A stretch of 64,000 bases of DNA, from contig NC_045146.1 of NCBI RefSeq assembly GCF_008831285.2, positions 7,576,972 to 7,640,971 of the forward strand, read 5' to 3'. Both the position numbers and the translations under genes were made by a program. Source of the DNA: Nymphaea colorata. Its lineage: Eukaryota > Streptophyta > Magnoliopsida > Nymphaeales > Nymphaeaceae. Position 1 is the stretch's first letter. The number at the start of each line of letters is the position of its first letter. This document shows, piece by piece, positions 9,621 to 22,798 of this stretch. Below the pieces are notes generated by a model that was not told where the DNA came from, ran no database searches, and saw nothing but the letters and a program-made list of their open reading frames with translations.

Positions 9621-9644
9621 CACTAATGCTTACACTAATGCTTA
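9621..9644. repeat. 12-bp perfect tandem duplication
   Basis: CACTAATGCTTA at 9621-9632 and 9633-9644. The paralogue at 63270 has a single copy. Confidence 0.93.
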
Positions 9645-9930
9645 CTGAGTCGTAGACCACCACATCAGGTTCCAAACAACGATTCCAGGATGCATTTTTT
9701 GTATTAATTTTGAAGGTCGTTTCCTCATGCAATCAATTACATGCAGTAACTCTTTTATCAGACCAGCTTGCCCGAGAGTCACAGAAATGCTGTGGTATGC
9801 AGCCACATCAGGATATATACGGTAGTCTGCCTGTAAGATTTATGAAAACTAAAAAAACTCCATAAACTGTTTATAGGCTTTCCAAAGGACATGCTTTTTC
9901 CATGAACATTAGAAACTAGGAGTACATTAC

Positions 9931-13077
<3,147 letters not shown>

Positions 13078-13148
13078 ACCTGAAAGGAACAATATAACGC
13101 ACAAACAGTGCTGGTGGCCTACTGATGACACATGTTTACTCTTAGTCC

Positions 13149-13243
13149 ACTGCTTTGCCTAGAAACAGAAAATTAGTTTCTGTACTTTTTTATTATTCAA
13201 AAAATAATCAATCAATATAATGGAAAATTTTCCAAAGTAAATT
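13149..13243 (+). repeat. 95-bp repeat shared with 40010-40104
   Basis: Nearly identical AT-rich block, including CTAGAAACAGAAAATTAGTT and AATAATCAATCAATATAATG. Same orientation in both places. No coding content. Confidence 0.85.
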
Positions 13244-14195
13244 TGTAAATGGATACTGATTACATCTGCCTTCCTGGGTTAAAGCATTAGAGGTTTTCTT
13301 TTAGACACTACTTTTGAATTTCACAGCTTTGAATGTTTTTCTTAGAGGGCATTATTTTTGTCTTTGACGCAGTGAAAGTAGCAGGAAATCTGAAAGAGTG
13401 ACTAAAAGGTGGAAGAAAAAACAATTCAATAGATGGAAATAGACAAAGAAGATGGAACAAGTAGCTTGAATAAATTCTCAAAATATCTGCTGGTCTTTCC
13501 CTTTAATTTTCTGAAAATTAATGCTCTAGTAGGTCAACATAGTATGGATATTCTGAAACAAGAATTTGGCTTAAATGGAAACATTGAATAGGTGGTTATA
13601 GATTATCTTGATAAGAAAATGTTGAAAATTAAGGGAGTTATTTGATTAAGCTCAGGGTTTTCTAATATTTTCAAGAGTTTTTGAAGAAGAAAACAACTAG
13701 TATTCGGAGTTCAAGGCCAGATATGACTTCTCATTGGGACCATGCAGTCTGCAGGAGTTGGAGTGCTTTCTGTGTTGAAAGATCCTCTAGCACTGGTAGG
13801 AACCGCATGCTTTCCTTCATATACTATGAGGGTGGTGGGAATGTTAAGTCTCCCTTCCTGTGGAATAACTATTTGTGCAAAGAACTTTCACTGAATGCAA
13901 GTGAAACCTGCCTTGTAGATGCATGTGTATAAGTGGTAGGAAAGGCTTACAATCACCTATCAAAAGGGAAAGCTAGTACTTATATGCCATTGTTCTGCTT
14001 CATTTAGTTATTTCTTCTGGTAGTATTCTATAAAACCTAATCCTTGGAAGCTTATTTACTATTTAGTGTGTAGAAGATGCGTCACTAAGGTCGTAAGCAT
14101 GCAGTATCAACTGCTGACAGTATAGTTGCTTTTAAAAAATATACATGTTCTTCTTTTTTCCTTCTATCCATCAGAAAGATGCATTTGCATACACT
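13244..14195. other. Non-coding stretch upstream of gar2-like exon
   Basis: AT-rich sequence without a gene I can support. It includes 13423-13452, the source of the inverted filler at 9179-9208. An 83-codon plus-strand open frame at 13681-13932 matches nothing I recognise. Confidence 0.5.
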
Positions 14196-14395
14196 CTATC
14201 AACTGTGTTTGTTGATATTTTTTCATTATGATCTTGGCAGTATTAAAAATTAATTGAATTAAAATGCACCTAAGGTAGGCTTGTTGGACTTCAGATGATT
14301 GTATATATGTCTTTTCTTGTTACGTGACTAATGTGCGTTCCAAAAAGTACCAGTTCTTCTGCGATCTGATTTTGGAATTTTATGCAAAAACAGAA

Positions 14396-15651
14396 TGCTG
14401 AAAAATCTTCTGAGGACTCAGCAAAGGCTGATAGGAAAAATGACTTTCTTGTAAAAGAAGTGCAGGCAGAGCCTGACCTGAATCTGTCTATGAAGGTAAA
14501 TGGAACAAGTAATTCAAATGAAGCTTTTACTCCAGATCATAGAAAATCATCTAAAATGACATTGGAAGAAGTATCTTTAGGTAGTGAGTGCCCAGAAATT
14601 AATGGACAGTCTGAATCTGCACATTTGAAACAGAATGTGACCACAATTTCAGACATATCATTAGCTATACGCACAGGCTCTTTATTATCAGATACTGATA
14701 ATGTAGATGCTGAAGCTAGACTAGCTAATAGTGCGAATGTTGTCAATGCAAGGGTGCTGAGTGAAGGGACTCCAGGGCAAAGTAATGAGATTGCCTCAGG
14801 CACACCAGTAGTACCAAAATGATTTTGATAAAGACGTTGAAAAGGGAAATGCTGCCTCCAAGATGGCAGAAAACCAAATGACTGCAAAGAGTGACAGCAG
14901 AATAGATCATGAACAAAAAAATTGCGGAGAAGAGCCTTGTAGCACTGGTTTGGAGATGGGAGACAACAGGACTATTGAAAATGGTGTCAACACAAAAGTA
15001 GTAGTGCCGAAGGCTCCAGGTGACAATGATAAGACTGTAATGCACACTAAAGTGGTACAAGAAGTTCATGATTAAAAAGAACATGGAAAAGGACCTGCAG
15101 ACACTGGTTTGGATAATGCACATAACCAAATAAATGTAGACAGTCTCATTTCAAAGGGGATGATGCAGAATGCACCAGGGGATAATAGCAAGATCATGTC
15201 TGGGAACTCACCAAGACCTAAATGTTATGATTACAAAGAGGGTGGAGAATGTCCGAGTATGGTTTCACTTCAGAGATGTCAGACAATCAAATAACTGCAA
15301 ACAATCCTGCCACAAAAATGATGGTGCTGGAAGCTGCAGGGGATAACAGTGACATTGCATCAGGCAACTCAGTAGGACAAAAAACTTATGACTGCAAAGA
15401 ATGTAGAAGAATTCTGGCTGGTTCAGACACAGTCAGCAATGGTGTTATAATAGATATAGGTGATTTAAAAGTTGAAGAAGAGGCTGAAGAAAAAGAAGAA
15501 AGAAACACTGTAGAAGGAGGTGAAAATAACAAAGGAGTGCAGACGGATAGCCTGGTGCTTGCAGGAATCATTAGTTTTAGTAATGGAGATGGAGAAAATG
15601 CTGATGAACGCAACAAAAGTGCAGCAGAGGATGGAGATACTGTCCATGCAG
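14396..15651 (+). pseudogene. Acidic repeat exon of gar2-like gene (broken)
   Basis: The exon begins after the acceptor TTTATGCAAAAACAG. It codes a hydrophilic, acidic segment with about three imperfect repeats built on (A)PGDN/AGDN, e.g. VPKAPGDNDK, MQNAPGDNSK and LEAAGDNSD, each near a DNQIT or HNQI motif. It ends in VEEEAEEKEER and SAAEDGDTVHAD. A frameshift near 14820, a TAA at 15073-15075 and another frameshift near 15250 break it. At 15652 the sequence switches to a 48-bp copy of 20334-20382. Confidence 0.72.
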
Positions 15652-15699
15652 ATATAAGATTGCTTTCCTTTACAGGTGATAATCCTGTTGTCATTGGCT
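15652..15699 (+). repeat. 48-bp copy of an intron-exon boundary
   Basis: Matches 20334-20382 with about one mismatch, including the splice acceptor CTTTCCTTTACAG. It caps the acidic exon, and unrelated sequence follows. Confidence 0.88.
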
Positions 15700-16879
15700 A
15701 CCAGCAAAATCAAAATACACAAAACTAAGGTTAAAATTGAAGACCAACATATCCAAACCAGGCCCAAGAACAGGCATCCGTCATGAACCCAATCCCAACA
15801 ACAGAATCAGCAAAAGCAAGAATAATCAGAAAAGCCTAAACATCACCAAAGCGTCACACCCAACAACAGAATTCGCACAAGAAAGGAAATAGACAGTGAA
15901 TCGAAGACAATAAAATGCAGTCGACGATAATTATGAGAACACCCAAAACGGAATACATGAAAACCCAACAAAAATTCTGCGACTGCAATGGGCATAGAAG
16001 TTACCGGGAGGAAGAGAAGGGGAAACAGACACAGTAAGGAGCCCTAATGTTGGTAAACAGCACAAAGGGAAACCTCATAATTCCAACCCTCCCGCCCCCC
16101 ACACCCCCCCCCCCGACCTTCTTTATTTTCCCCATCGGCAGCCATCGTAAACAGCAATGGGCCGATGGGCGATGGCTGCCGGTGGAACAGAAAAGGGAGC
16201 TCAAGACGGCGAGAAGCGATTCGCTGTTCGGCTACCACCTACCCACAACAGAGAAAAAGAGAGAGAGAGAGAGAGACCTGAGTAACCTGACGAATGAGGT
16301 TGTTCCATATAGGTTGTTCCACGAAAAACTACTCCAAACAGCATCCACGAACAAGTTCATACCCACGATCACAGATCAATTTTGCTCCACATGATCCACT
16401 TGAGGACGCCGGACGGGAGATCGACCGTCGGAGAGTTGGAGGACAAGGCGGCCGGCCAGGGAGAGTGGTAGTCGGGAGTGAAGAACTCGACGAACGTCGA
16501 AGAAGATGCAAGGCAAGGCGACGGAGGACGTGACGACCACCGAGGATGAGTGGAGGAGTGAAAGAAAGAATTCCGAAGCCGCCCGATCGTTCGTGTCACA
16601 TTTGGAAAGCGGTTTAATATTTAAAAAAGGAGTTGTGCGAATCGTTTCTTGCAACAACTCGAACCAGGTATCTTTTGAACCGAGTCACGCTTTAACTAAC
16701 CGAGTTCAGTGAACAACTCCATTCCGCTTACACAAACCAGTCGAGTCATGAACTCGTACATGGTTAAGACTGAGCTCCAGCCAAGCTTTAATGAGCTTAC
16801 CTTCTAGTTCAGGCCTACTTCCACAACCACATACATGGCCCTTTGCAGATAAAGAGCGAGTCGTGGGAAACATATACTT
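15700..16879. other. Unassigned stretch with C-run and hairpin
   Basis: No recognised gene. It contains a C-rich run near 16091-16114, an imperfect hairpin (arms 16132-16147 and 16170-16185, 15 of 16 paired), an (AG)n tract near 16257-16276, and GC-rich sequence at 16380-16570. Minus-strand text MAADGENKEG near 16150 resembles a gene start, but I cannot place it. Confidence 0.4.
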
Positions 16880-17093
16880 CTGAAAGTTTTCTTGTCTTAT
16901 TATGGACTCCGACTCTAAGCATTGATATTATTGGAATTCTATCCAGAAAATTTGATCTGGTCTCGTGTACATTTTACATGTTTTTAATCAAATTCAGGAG
17001 CAAGAAAATAACTTTGAAGACCAAAAAGTAGTTCAAGATAGGGTAATTGCAAAATAATGGTGAGCAGGGTTTGCTTCCTAAACAGCTTTTCAT
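16880..17093 (+). repeat. Inverted repeat arm (pairs with 41634-41850)
   Basis: About 214 bp that match 41634-41850 in reverse complement, e.g. AAGCATTGATATTATTGGAA and GATCTGGTCTCGTGTACATT. It lies just downstream of a minus-strand CPI1 exon and is probably CPI1 intron sequence. Confidence 0.85.
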
Positions 17094-17324
17094 ACTTCTT
17101 ATGTATTCTTCATTCTAAAGATGCAGCAAATCCCAAATGACGTGATAAATGTGTGTGTGTGCATCTGTTGCATATGTGCTATTTTGTAAGATATGCATTT
17201 TAAACTGAAATTTAGAAGCATATGTTGTCTTGCAAAAGAAAAGAACAAAACTCTATTTGTAAAAGAAATTATGAATGATGTAGAATCTCAAAGCTTCACA
17301 ATATTTTTTCTGTCAGTATCTTAC

Positions 17325-17422
17325 CTTATGAACATGGGGAAGCTAACTATAAAGTAAATTGCATAGAACAATGAACCCACTCTGTACATTGCTGAGCGAT
17401 CTACAAACTCATAGTACGGGAA
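17325..17422 (-). pseudogene. CPI1: CPI1 exon (FPYYEFVDRSAMYRVG)
   Basis: A 98-bp minus-strand exon flanked by CTGCAG (acceptor) and GTAAGATA (donor). It codes FPYYEFVDRSAMYRVGSLFY and AIYFIVSFPMFI, matching the penultimate part of plant cycloeucalenol cycloisomerase, the endomembrane enzyme that opens the cyclopropane ring in phytosterol synthesis. The reading frame is intact, but the next exon does not follow on this strand: the C-terminal exon lies 25 kb upstream at 42335. It is therefore a displaced fragment. Confidence 0.82.
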
Positions 17423-18335
17423 CTGCAGATCATTCAACATAAATGTGAGAATGGCACATAAAACTTTCCCTGGAAAAGGATTGAGGATAAAACACAGTAA
17501 GCAAGTCCATTGCCTCAACCTAATTTCATATCAAAAACAGGCAGAAGAGAAAAATTTTAGTGCAGAATCCACTTTTACATTGGGTACCCGTGATTTATCA
17601 AGATGTTTCTGAACTTCCAAGTATAAAACATGTGTTATACTAGTGGCTAAACAGACACAAATAAGGAACCAAAAATGACATAGGAACATGTGTTCAGCAT
17701 AACCTTGGAGTTAGGTTGCTATCATTTAACTTTGATTAGATGGATGTACAACAAGAAAGCAACCAGTCACAAACTGAAAAATTAACAGCAGCAGCGGCAA
17801 AATAGTACTAGTAGTAGTAATAGTCAACGAGTCATATATAGTAATGCTTGCAAAAGCACTAGCAGCAGCGGCAGAAAAACAAGAAAAAAACCTTGAGAGA
17901 TCTTCAATGTACATTGGTCACTTTGAATTTTGAAACATAGATGAGAATAAGATTTTCATACTTTTCTACCTAATTCCTACTTGATGAGGTAAGTGGAGCA
18001 ATGTTGACTCATTGGTCACCTGTGCCAGCTGCCCGCGTCACTGTAATAAGTACGGTTTAGTAAAGTTTTTCCTAAAAAAATTGGTGTACGTTGAAAATTT
18101 ACCAATATCAGGCAGTGAAATGCCACCATTTACATTCTTCATAAGTGAAGGCACCAACCTACTGCTACAGGCCATCCTTGTTACCAGAAGCACATACTTT
18201 GTTTGTGGAGATTTTCATGGCCAGGCTTATCCTACGTTAACTTAACTGTGGCAGATGTTAATGAATTGAAGCACATATCTTTGTTTGTGAAACTGTTTGT
18301 AGCAGCAAACTCCAAGGATTGGCGCACAGAATTTA
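17423..18335. other. Non-coding, intron-like stretch
   Basis: AT-rich, with a CAGCAG/AGTAGT-type simple sequence near 17785-17885. No gene seen. Confidence 0.4.
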
Positions 18336-18566
18336 AGAACTTGAATCTGAGTTGAGAGAAGCAGCTGAGCTTGAGGTTGCACTTTATTCAATAGTTGCAG
18401 AACATGGAAGTTCAATACACAAGGTTCACACTCCAGCTCGCCATCTTTCAAGGATGTATATTCATGCTTACAGGAACTGGTCTAAAGAAAAGAGGGCCAG
18501 TGCTGCAAGAAGTATGGTTTCAGGACTAGTATTGGTTGCCAAAGCATGTGGAAATGATGTTGCAAG
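18336..18566 (+). pseudogene. gar2-like exon ELESELREAAELEV
   Basis: Codes ELESELREAAELEVALYSIV, then AEHGSSIHKVHTPARHLSRM and SAARSMVSGLVLVAKACGND, the best-conserved segment of the gar2-related family. It has a clean donor (GTAAGA at 18567). The frame is open throughout. The first boundary is approximate. Confidence 0.85.
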
Positions 18567-19677
18567 GTAAGAAAAGCCTGTTCAACTTTACCCTTTGTAA
18601 GTAAAAATTTTATTTGTGGTAACCTCCAGCTTTAATTACCATGCCACAATGATTGTAACCTCTAGCTTTATTTACCATGCCACGATGACCTTCCTTTATC
18701 TTCATCAGGTCTTCCGTTTGAGACATCCATATAAATTAACAAGAATGTCCTGCCCGTAGGTTAGACTTCTAGGAGTACTTGTATCTGAGAATCAGAAACT
18801 TTTCTATGTCTACTTTTAGACCTTTTTACTGGTTTTGTTGTGATGGATGAAAATATCCTTATTCATCTTTGAGCGAGCTGAGGTGAAGGGAACCTTGATA
18901 TCTTTTCAAAAGCTGACCTGGATTTATTTTGTATTTTTCTCATAATCATTCCTTCAATGATACTTGGCAGTGGAGGACAATTAAGATTATGATGCTTTCC
19001 GTTAGAGTCTAGACAGACCATAAATGCAAAGATGTTAACCTGGAATGATGTTGTGACATGACTTTATTCCTTTGGTTCTTAGAATCTTAGTGAAATTTTT
19101 TCTTTGTGATTGTCTAAAAGTTTTATATGTCTTGTTGAATTTTTTTGGTATCACATCATGAATTTTTGTTCCCATTTTTAGTCAGTCATGCTCTTAGTTA
19201 TCGTTCAGTTAATAACTTTTTTCCTTTTAATTTTTTAGTCCTACATATTTGAGGTTCTGACTGCCACATTGTTATTCTGTTTGGGTTACTTGTAAGGATG
19301 ATGTCATTTCTCCATTGCTTGCTAGCTTGTCCATGTTTGTCCATCTTGCAATTTGTTTGATGAATTCTGAAACAACTCCTCACTTTGGATATATGTTTCT
19401 TGTTCAAGAAATTTCTTCTACTTTTCTTTTCTATTTCTCTCTCCTTTTGATTGATCAAATTCATTAATATTTTATTATTACATTGATTAATAGTTTATTT
19501 TTTCAAGATGAACGCAACCTAGGTCAATGTTAAATGGCTGAAACTGTAAAACTGTTGGAGCTTAAAAATATGCCTTTAGCTTTGAAGATTTACTTCAGTC
19601 ATGTTTGATTACGTCGATGTTACTTTAGCAGATTTTCTTGTTAACTTAATATGGTTTGGTTCTTCCCTTTCCATCAG

Positions 19678-19966
19678 GTTGATGTACTGTTTGTCAAATT
19701 CAGTTGTCTTGAGGACAATTATTTCTCAAGGCTTTGGTGATTCTGGCATGCGAAGTGAAAATGGACCACAAATTGATACTACTGGAAATAGAAAGGGAAA
19801 AACTTCTAGCTTGAAGTGGAGGGATACTTTTATCGACAAAAAGAAAGATATTTCTCTATTCAACCCAATGTTGGTGGAATGTCAGGATCCCAACACATTT
19901 ACTGCTGCCATAGAAAAAATTGAATCCTGGATATTCAGTCAAATAATTAAATCTATTTGGTGGCAG
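19678..19966 (+). pseudogene. gar2-like exon LMYCLSNSVVLRTI
   Basis: Starts after CCATCAG and ends TGGCAG before GTTAGG. It reads without stops: LMYCLSNSVVLRTIISQGFG, then KIESWIFSQIIKSIWWQ, matching the family's LSNSIVLRAI and SWIFSRIVESVWWQ motifs. Confidence 0.85.
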
Positions 19967-20099
19967 GTTAGGAATTCAAAGTCTCTTGTCTTTTGGTTTG
20001 TTAGTTGGTGCACTTGATATGTATACCTTTTGATTCATCAAACTTAGGTTGTTTCATTATTTTCTGTGATTCTAATGTGCAAAGAATGGCCCTTCACAG

Positions 20100-20309
20100 A
20101 CATTGACATTATATATGCAATATCCTGTTGATGAGAAAAATGTTCAACTGAGAAAATTTGTTGGAAAGATGTCAAAGTCAGCAGCTGATCTGGGAGGAAG
20201 CTTCTCAATTAGCCTGTGGAAGAAGGCATTCCAAGATGCCTTTGAAAGGCTTTGTCCTGTTAGAGCAGCAGGCCATGAATGTGGGTGCTTTCCACTTCTG
20301 GCAAAATTG
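20100..20309 (+). pseudogene. gar2-like exon TLTLYMQ to CGCFPLLAKL
   Basis: A 210-bp open exon after TTCACAG and before GTGAGC. It codes TLTLYMQYPV, SFSISLWKKAFQDAFERLCP and VRAAGHECGCFPLLAKL. It joins in frame to 19678-19966. Confidence 0.85.
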
Positions 20310-20357
20310 GTGAGCTTGTCATTTTCAACATGTGTATAAGATTGCTTTCCTTTACAG

Positions 20358-20462
20358 GTGATAATCCTGTTGTCACTGGCTTCTGAAGAAGCACGTTCTC
20401 CAGAAAGATTAAAGGGTGCATTCTTCAGTTTGACCATTCAAGTAGCTGGTTTTGATCAAAAT
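20358..20462 (+). other. Open 105-bp cassette with splice signals
   Basis: Between TTTACAG and GTGTATG lies an uninterrupted 35-codon frame: VIILLSLASEEARSP, then ERLKGAFFSLTIQVAGFDQN. It has no counterpart in the gar2-related family that I recall, and the flanking exons join in frame without it. It may be an exon of another gene or a cassette exon. Part of its acceptor region is copied at 15652. Confidence 0.5.
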
Positions 20463-20659
20463 GTGTATGTTGTCCTTTTTATTTTTTGTGTGATGCAAGT
20501 ACGAAGGAGTTTAGGGGTGAATTTTAATTAAAATATTCAAAGTTTATTTGCCATTAATTTGGCATAAGAATTGTTACTTGACAGGATAAATTGACATCTC
20601 CAAATCAAAAGAACTTACTCAATTGTTTGTTGATCTTTTCCTTGAACTTATATTGTCAG

Positions 20660-20833
20660 GTCATGGAACAATGTGTGGTTTGGCTGGATATAGCTATGTT
20701 CAATACCATTCTGCGTGAATCACCTGATGGCATTCCAACTGATCCTATCTCTGATCCAATTATTGGTTTCAAGGTTCTTCCAATTTCACCTGGGAATCTG
20801 AGCTTTGGTGTGGGTGTGCAGTTGAAAAATTCT
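20660..20833 (+). pseudogene. gar2-like exon VMEQCVVWLDIAMF
   Basis: Codes VMEQCVVWLDIAMFNTILRE, then GIPTDPISDPI and VLPISPGNLSFGVGVQLKNS, the dilute-like C-terminal signature of the family (MEQC..RLD.AMFNAILRES). The frame is open, with donor GTACGTAA. The next family exon is not found. Confidence 0.87.
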
Positions 20834-21534
20834 GTACGTAATGTTTTTATGTTTGGTTCTGTGTTCAATTGCTGACGGACATTTTTCCTGTTTGTATTGT
20901 TCGCTGTCTGATTACTTTGCTACAAAATTTTGTGTAGCTGTTTGCCTGAAACTCCATCCATCTGATTCCATGTAAACTTCCTTTTGGGATAAATAGTGGA
21001 AAAGTGAAAAGAAACAAATGATTAAATTGTGAAATAATTGACACTTAATTGTAAGAACTTCTACCTGTCAGGGTATATATCTGAAATAGAAGCCAAGGCT
21101 AAAGGAAGCTTTAGAATTTCAGGCTTTGAATGTGTTTCCTCAGGGATGATAACTGTAGTTGCTAATTAACGATGCAATCAAGCAGATATAGTCAAATCTA
21201 ACCTTTTTTCTGTTCTAAATCTTTGGTGTCTTGAAGAATATCTTAGACTCATTTGGGAAATCACCTGACTTTCTTTGAAAATGTAGTATTCAGAGCAATT
21301 GAGAACATGCATATTCACCAAAAGAAGTTCTAGGTGGGTACTGACTCTTCACAAAATGAGAGGTGTGGGCCATTGTTGACTACTTGATGGCTTCCTAGTG
21401 GGAACAACCAAAAGTAGTATCTACACCTTTCAGCAAAAAATATTAGTTATTAGATTCAAGTACTTCTTGAAGTTCTGCACTTTGAGCTTGAGCTTTTTAA
21501 GTAGTTATTCGTGGCTCCAAAAAATTGACTTCAG

Positions 21535-21588
21535 GATGCTTCTCAGGGAGATGGTGGCAAACATTGGAAAGACCGTTACTGGGTAAAG
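21535..21588 (+). pseudogene. CPI1: CPI1 exon HWKDRYWVK
   Basis: A 54-bp exon between TTCAG and GTCAGTG codes DASQGDGGKHWKDRYWVK, fitting the CPI1 segment before the (A)NLW..SYVGNYFW exon. The next CPI1 exon lies at 27683 on the same strand. Copia C has inserted in the intron between them. Confidence 0.75.
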
Positions 21589-21724
21589 GTCAGTGTCTGT
21601 GTCTTATCCTGCTAAACTCTTAGAACCTGACGATGTAACAATCTGTACGTAGATGAGGCCTTGTAGGAATTTGAAACTGTTTTTATCCTATCAATGATAG
21701 TCATTTAGTTTATGAGATTGACAG

Positions 21725-21964
21725 TGTAGAAATAAAGCATGCACGAGAGTAGAAGAAAGCACACCGAGGTAACGTGGAAAACCCTCAACACGAGGGAAGA
21801 AAAACCACGGGTGAGGAGGTCTGACGCCCACTAGCAGCCAGACACTCTCACTCTTAGAAACTTCATTAACCCAAAGATTAGGGCTTACAGAGATATAAGT
21901 AGTCCTAATTAGGACAAACCGGATCAGGTAAGGATCCGGACCCGGACAACAAAACCCGTCAACA
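21725..21964 (-). repeat. 3' LTR of copia C
   Basis: Reads TGTAGAAATAAAGC to CCCGTCAACA on the plus strand. It has intact TG/CA ends and is followed directly by the PPT complement. Confidence 0.96.
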
Positions 21965-22798
21965 CTCCCCCTCAAGTTGGGCATACATATCAAACATGCC
22001 CAACTTGGATACATTTCTCTCAAATGGAGTTACACTTAAGGCCTTGGTTAGGATATCAGCAGTTTGGTCTTCAGACTTCATGTATGGTAGCGTTAATTCC
22101 TTAGCATCAATTCTTTCTTTGATGAAGTGACGGTCAATCTCCACATGCTTTGTTCGATCATGAAGAACCGGGTTGTTAGCCAAGTTAATTGCAGACTTGT
22201 TATCACAATACATCCTCATAGGCCCTTCAATCTCTATTCCAATATCTGTCAGTAAGATCTTCAGCCATAACAATTCTGATACCCCAGTAGCCACAGCCCT
22301 ATATTCAGCCTTTGCACTCGAGCGGGAACACACATCTTGTCTCTTGCTTCTCGAAACAACTAAATTTCCTCCCAAGTAGACACAGTACCCTGAAGTAGAT
22401 CTTCTGGTGTTAACACAGCCTGCCCAGTCTACATCAGAATACCCTTCAACTTCAAAAGATCTTTGTTGCACATATAGAAGTCCCTTTCCGGGATTCTTCT
22501 TCAATTAGCACAGAATTCTATCTACAGCATTCAAGTGCATATCTGTGGGTGCATGCATGAACTGGCTCATCACATTTACAGCAAATGTGATATTAGGTCT
22601 AGTTAGAGTGAGATAAAACAGTTTGCCAACTAGACGTTGATATCTCCCTTTAGCTTCTTCACACAACAGTTCTCCATCTTTGCTACCAAGTTTATGCCCT
22701 GCATCTATAGGAGTAGAGGTTGGTCTGCACCCTAGTTTTCCTGTCTCCTTCTATAGATCCAAGGTATACTTCCTTTGACTAAGTACAAGAGTTGTACC
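21959..22798 (-). pseudogene. Copia C RNase H and RT tail
   Basis: Minus strand: KGLLYVQQRSFEVEGYSDVD, WAGCVNTRRSTSGYCVYLGG, SRSSAKAEYRAVATGVSELL, MRMYCDNKSAINLANNPVLH and KHVEIDRHFIKERID, the complete copia RNase H set. The final stop TGA is formed by the first bases of the 3' LTR. Stops upstream occur at about 22505 (TAA before LKKNPGKG), 22755 and 22798. The domain itself is well preserved. Confidence 0.87.
21965..22007 (-). other. PPT and terminal palindrome of copia C
   Basis: The complement of CTCCCCCTC is the plus-strand primer tract. Arms CAAGTTGGGCAT (21973-21984) and ATGCCCAACTTG (21996-22007) are perfectly complementary across an 11-nt loop. The block also codes the pol C-terminus, KLGMFDMYAQLEGEC. 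Confidence 0.85.

Larger units (their letters stand above)
9246..9830 (-). pseudogene. PPR protein fragment, copy 1 (broken)
   Basis: Two minus-strand exons match the PPR fragment at 62900-63474. Exon 9246-9359 encodes VLNACATHKQWKGALWVLEK and ends ATYGL. Exon 9646-9830 encodes YPDVAAYHSISVTLGQAGL. The latter is 185 bp against 192 bp in the other copy. A 7-bp deletion after the NRCLEP-coding side shifts the frame. The intron carries two tandem duplications absent from the other copy. Known: PPR proteins bind organellar RNA. The motifs resemble the plant DG1/EMB-type family, which I infer from memory. Confidence 0.82.

Noticed and set aside
13681-13932. 83-codon plus-strand open frame before the gar2-like exon
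   Set aside because: No recognised motif, no convincing splice sites, and no match to the family's N-terminal domain that I recall.
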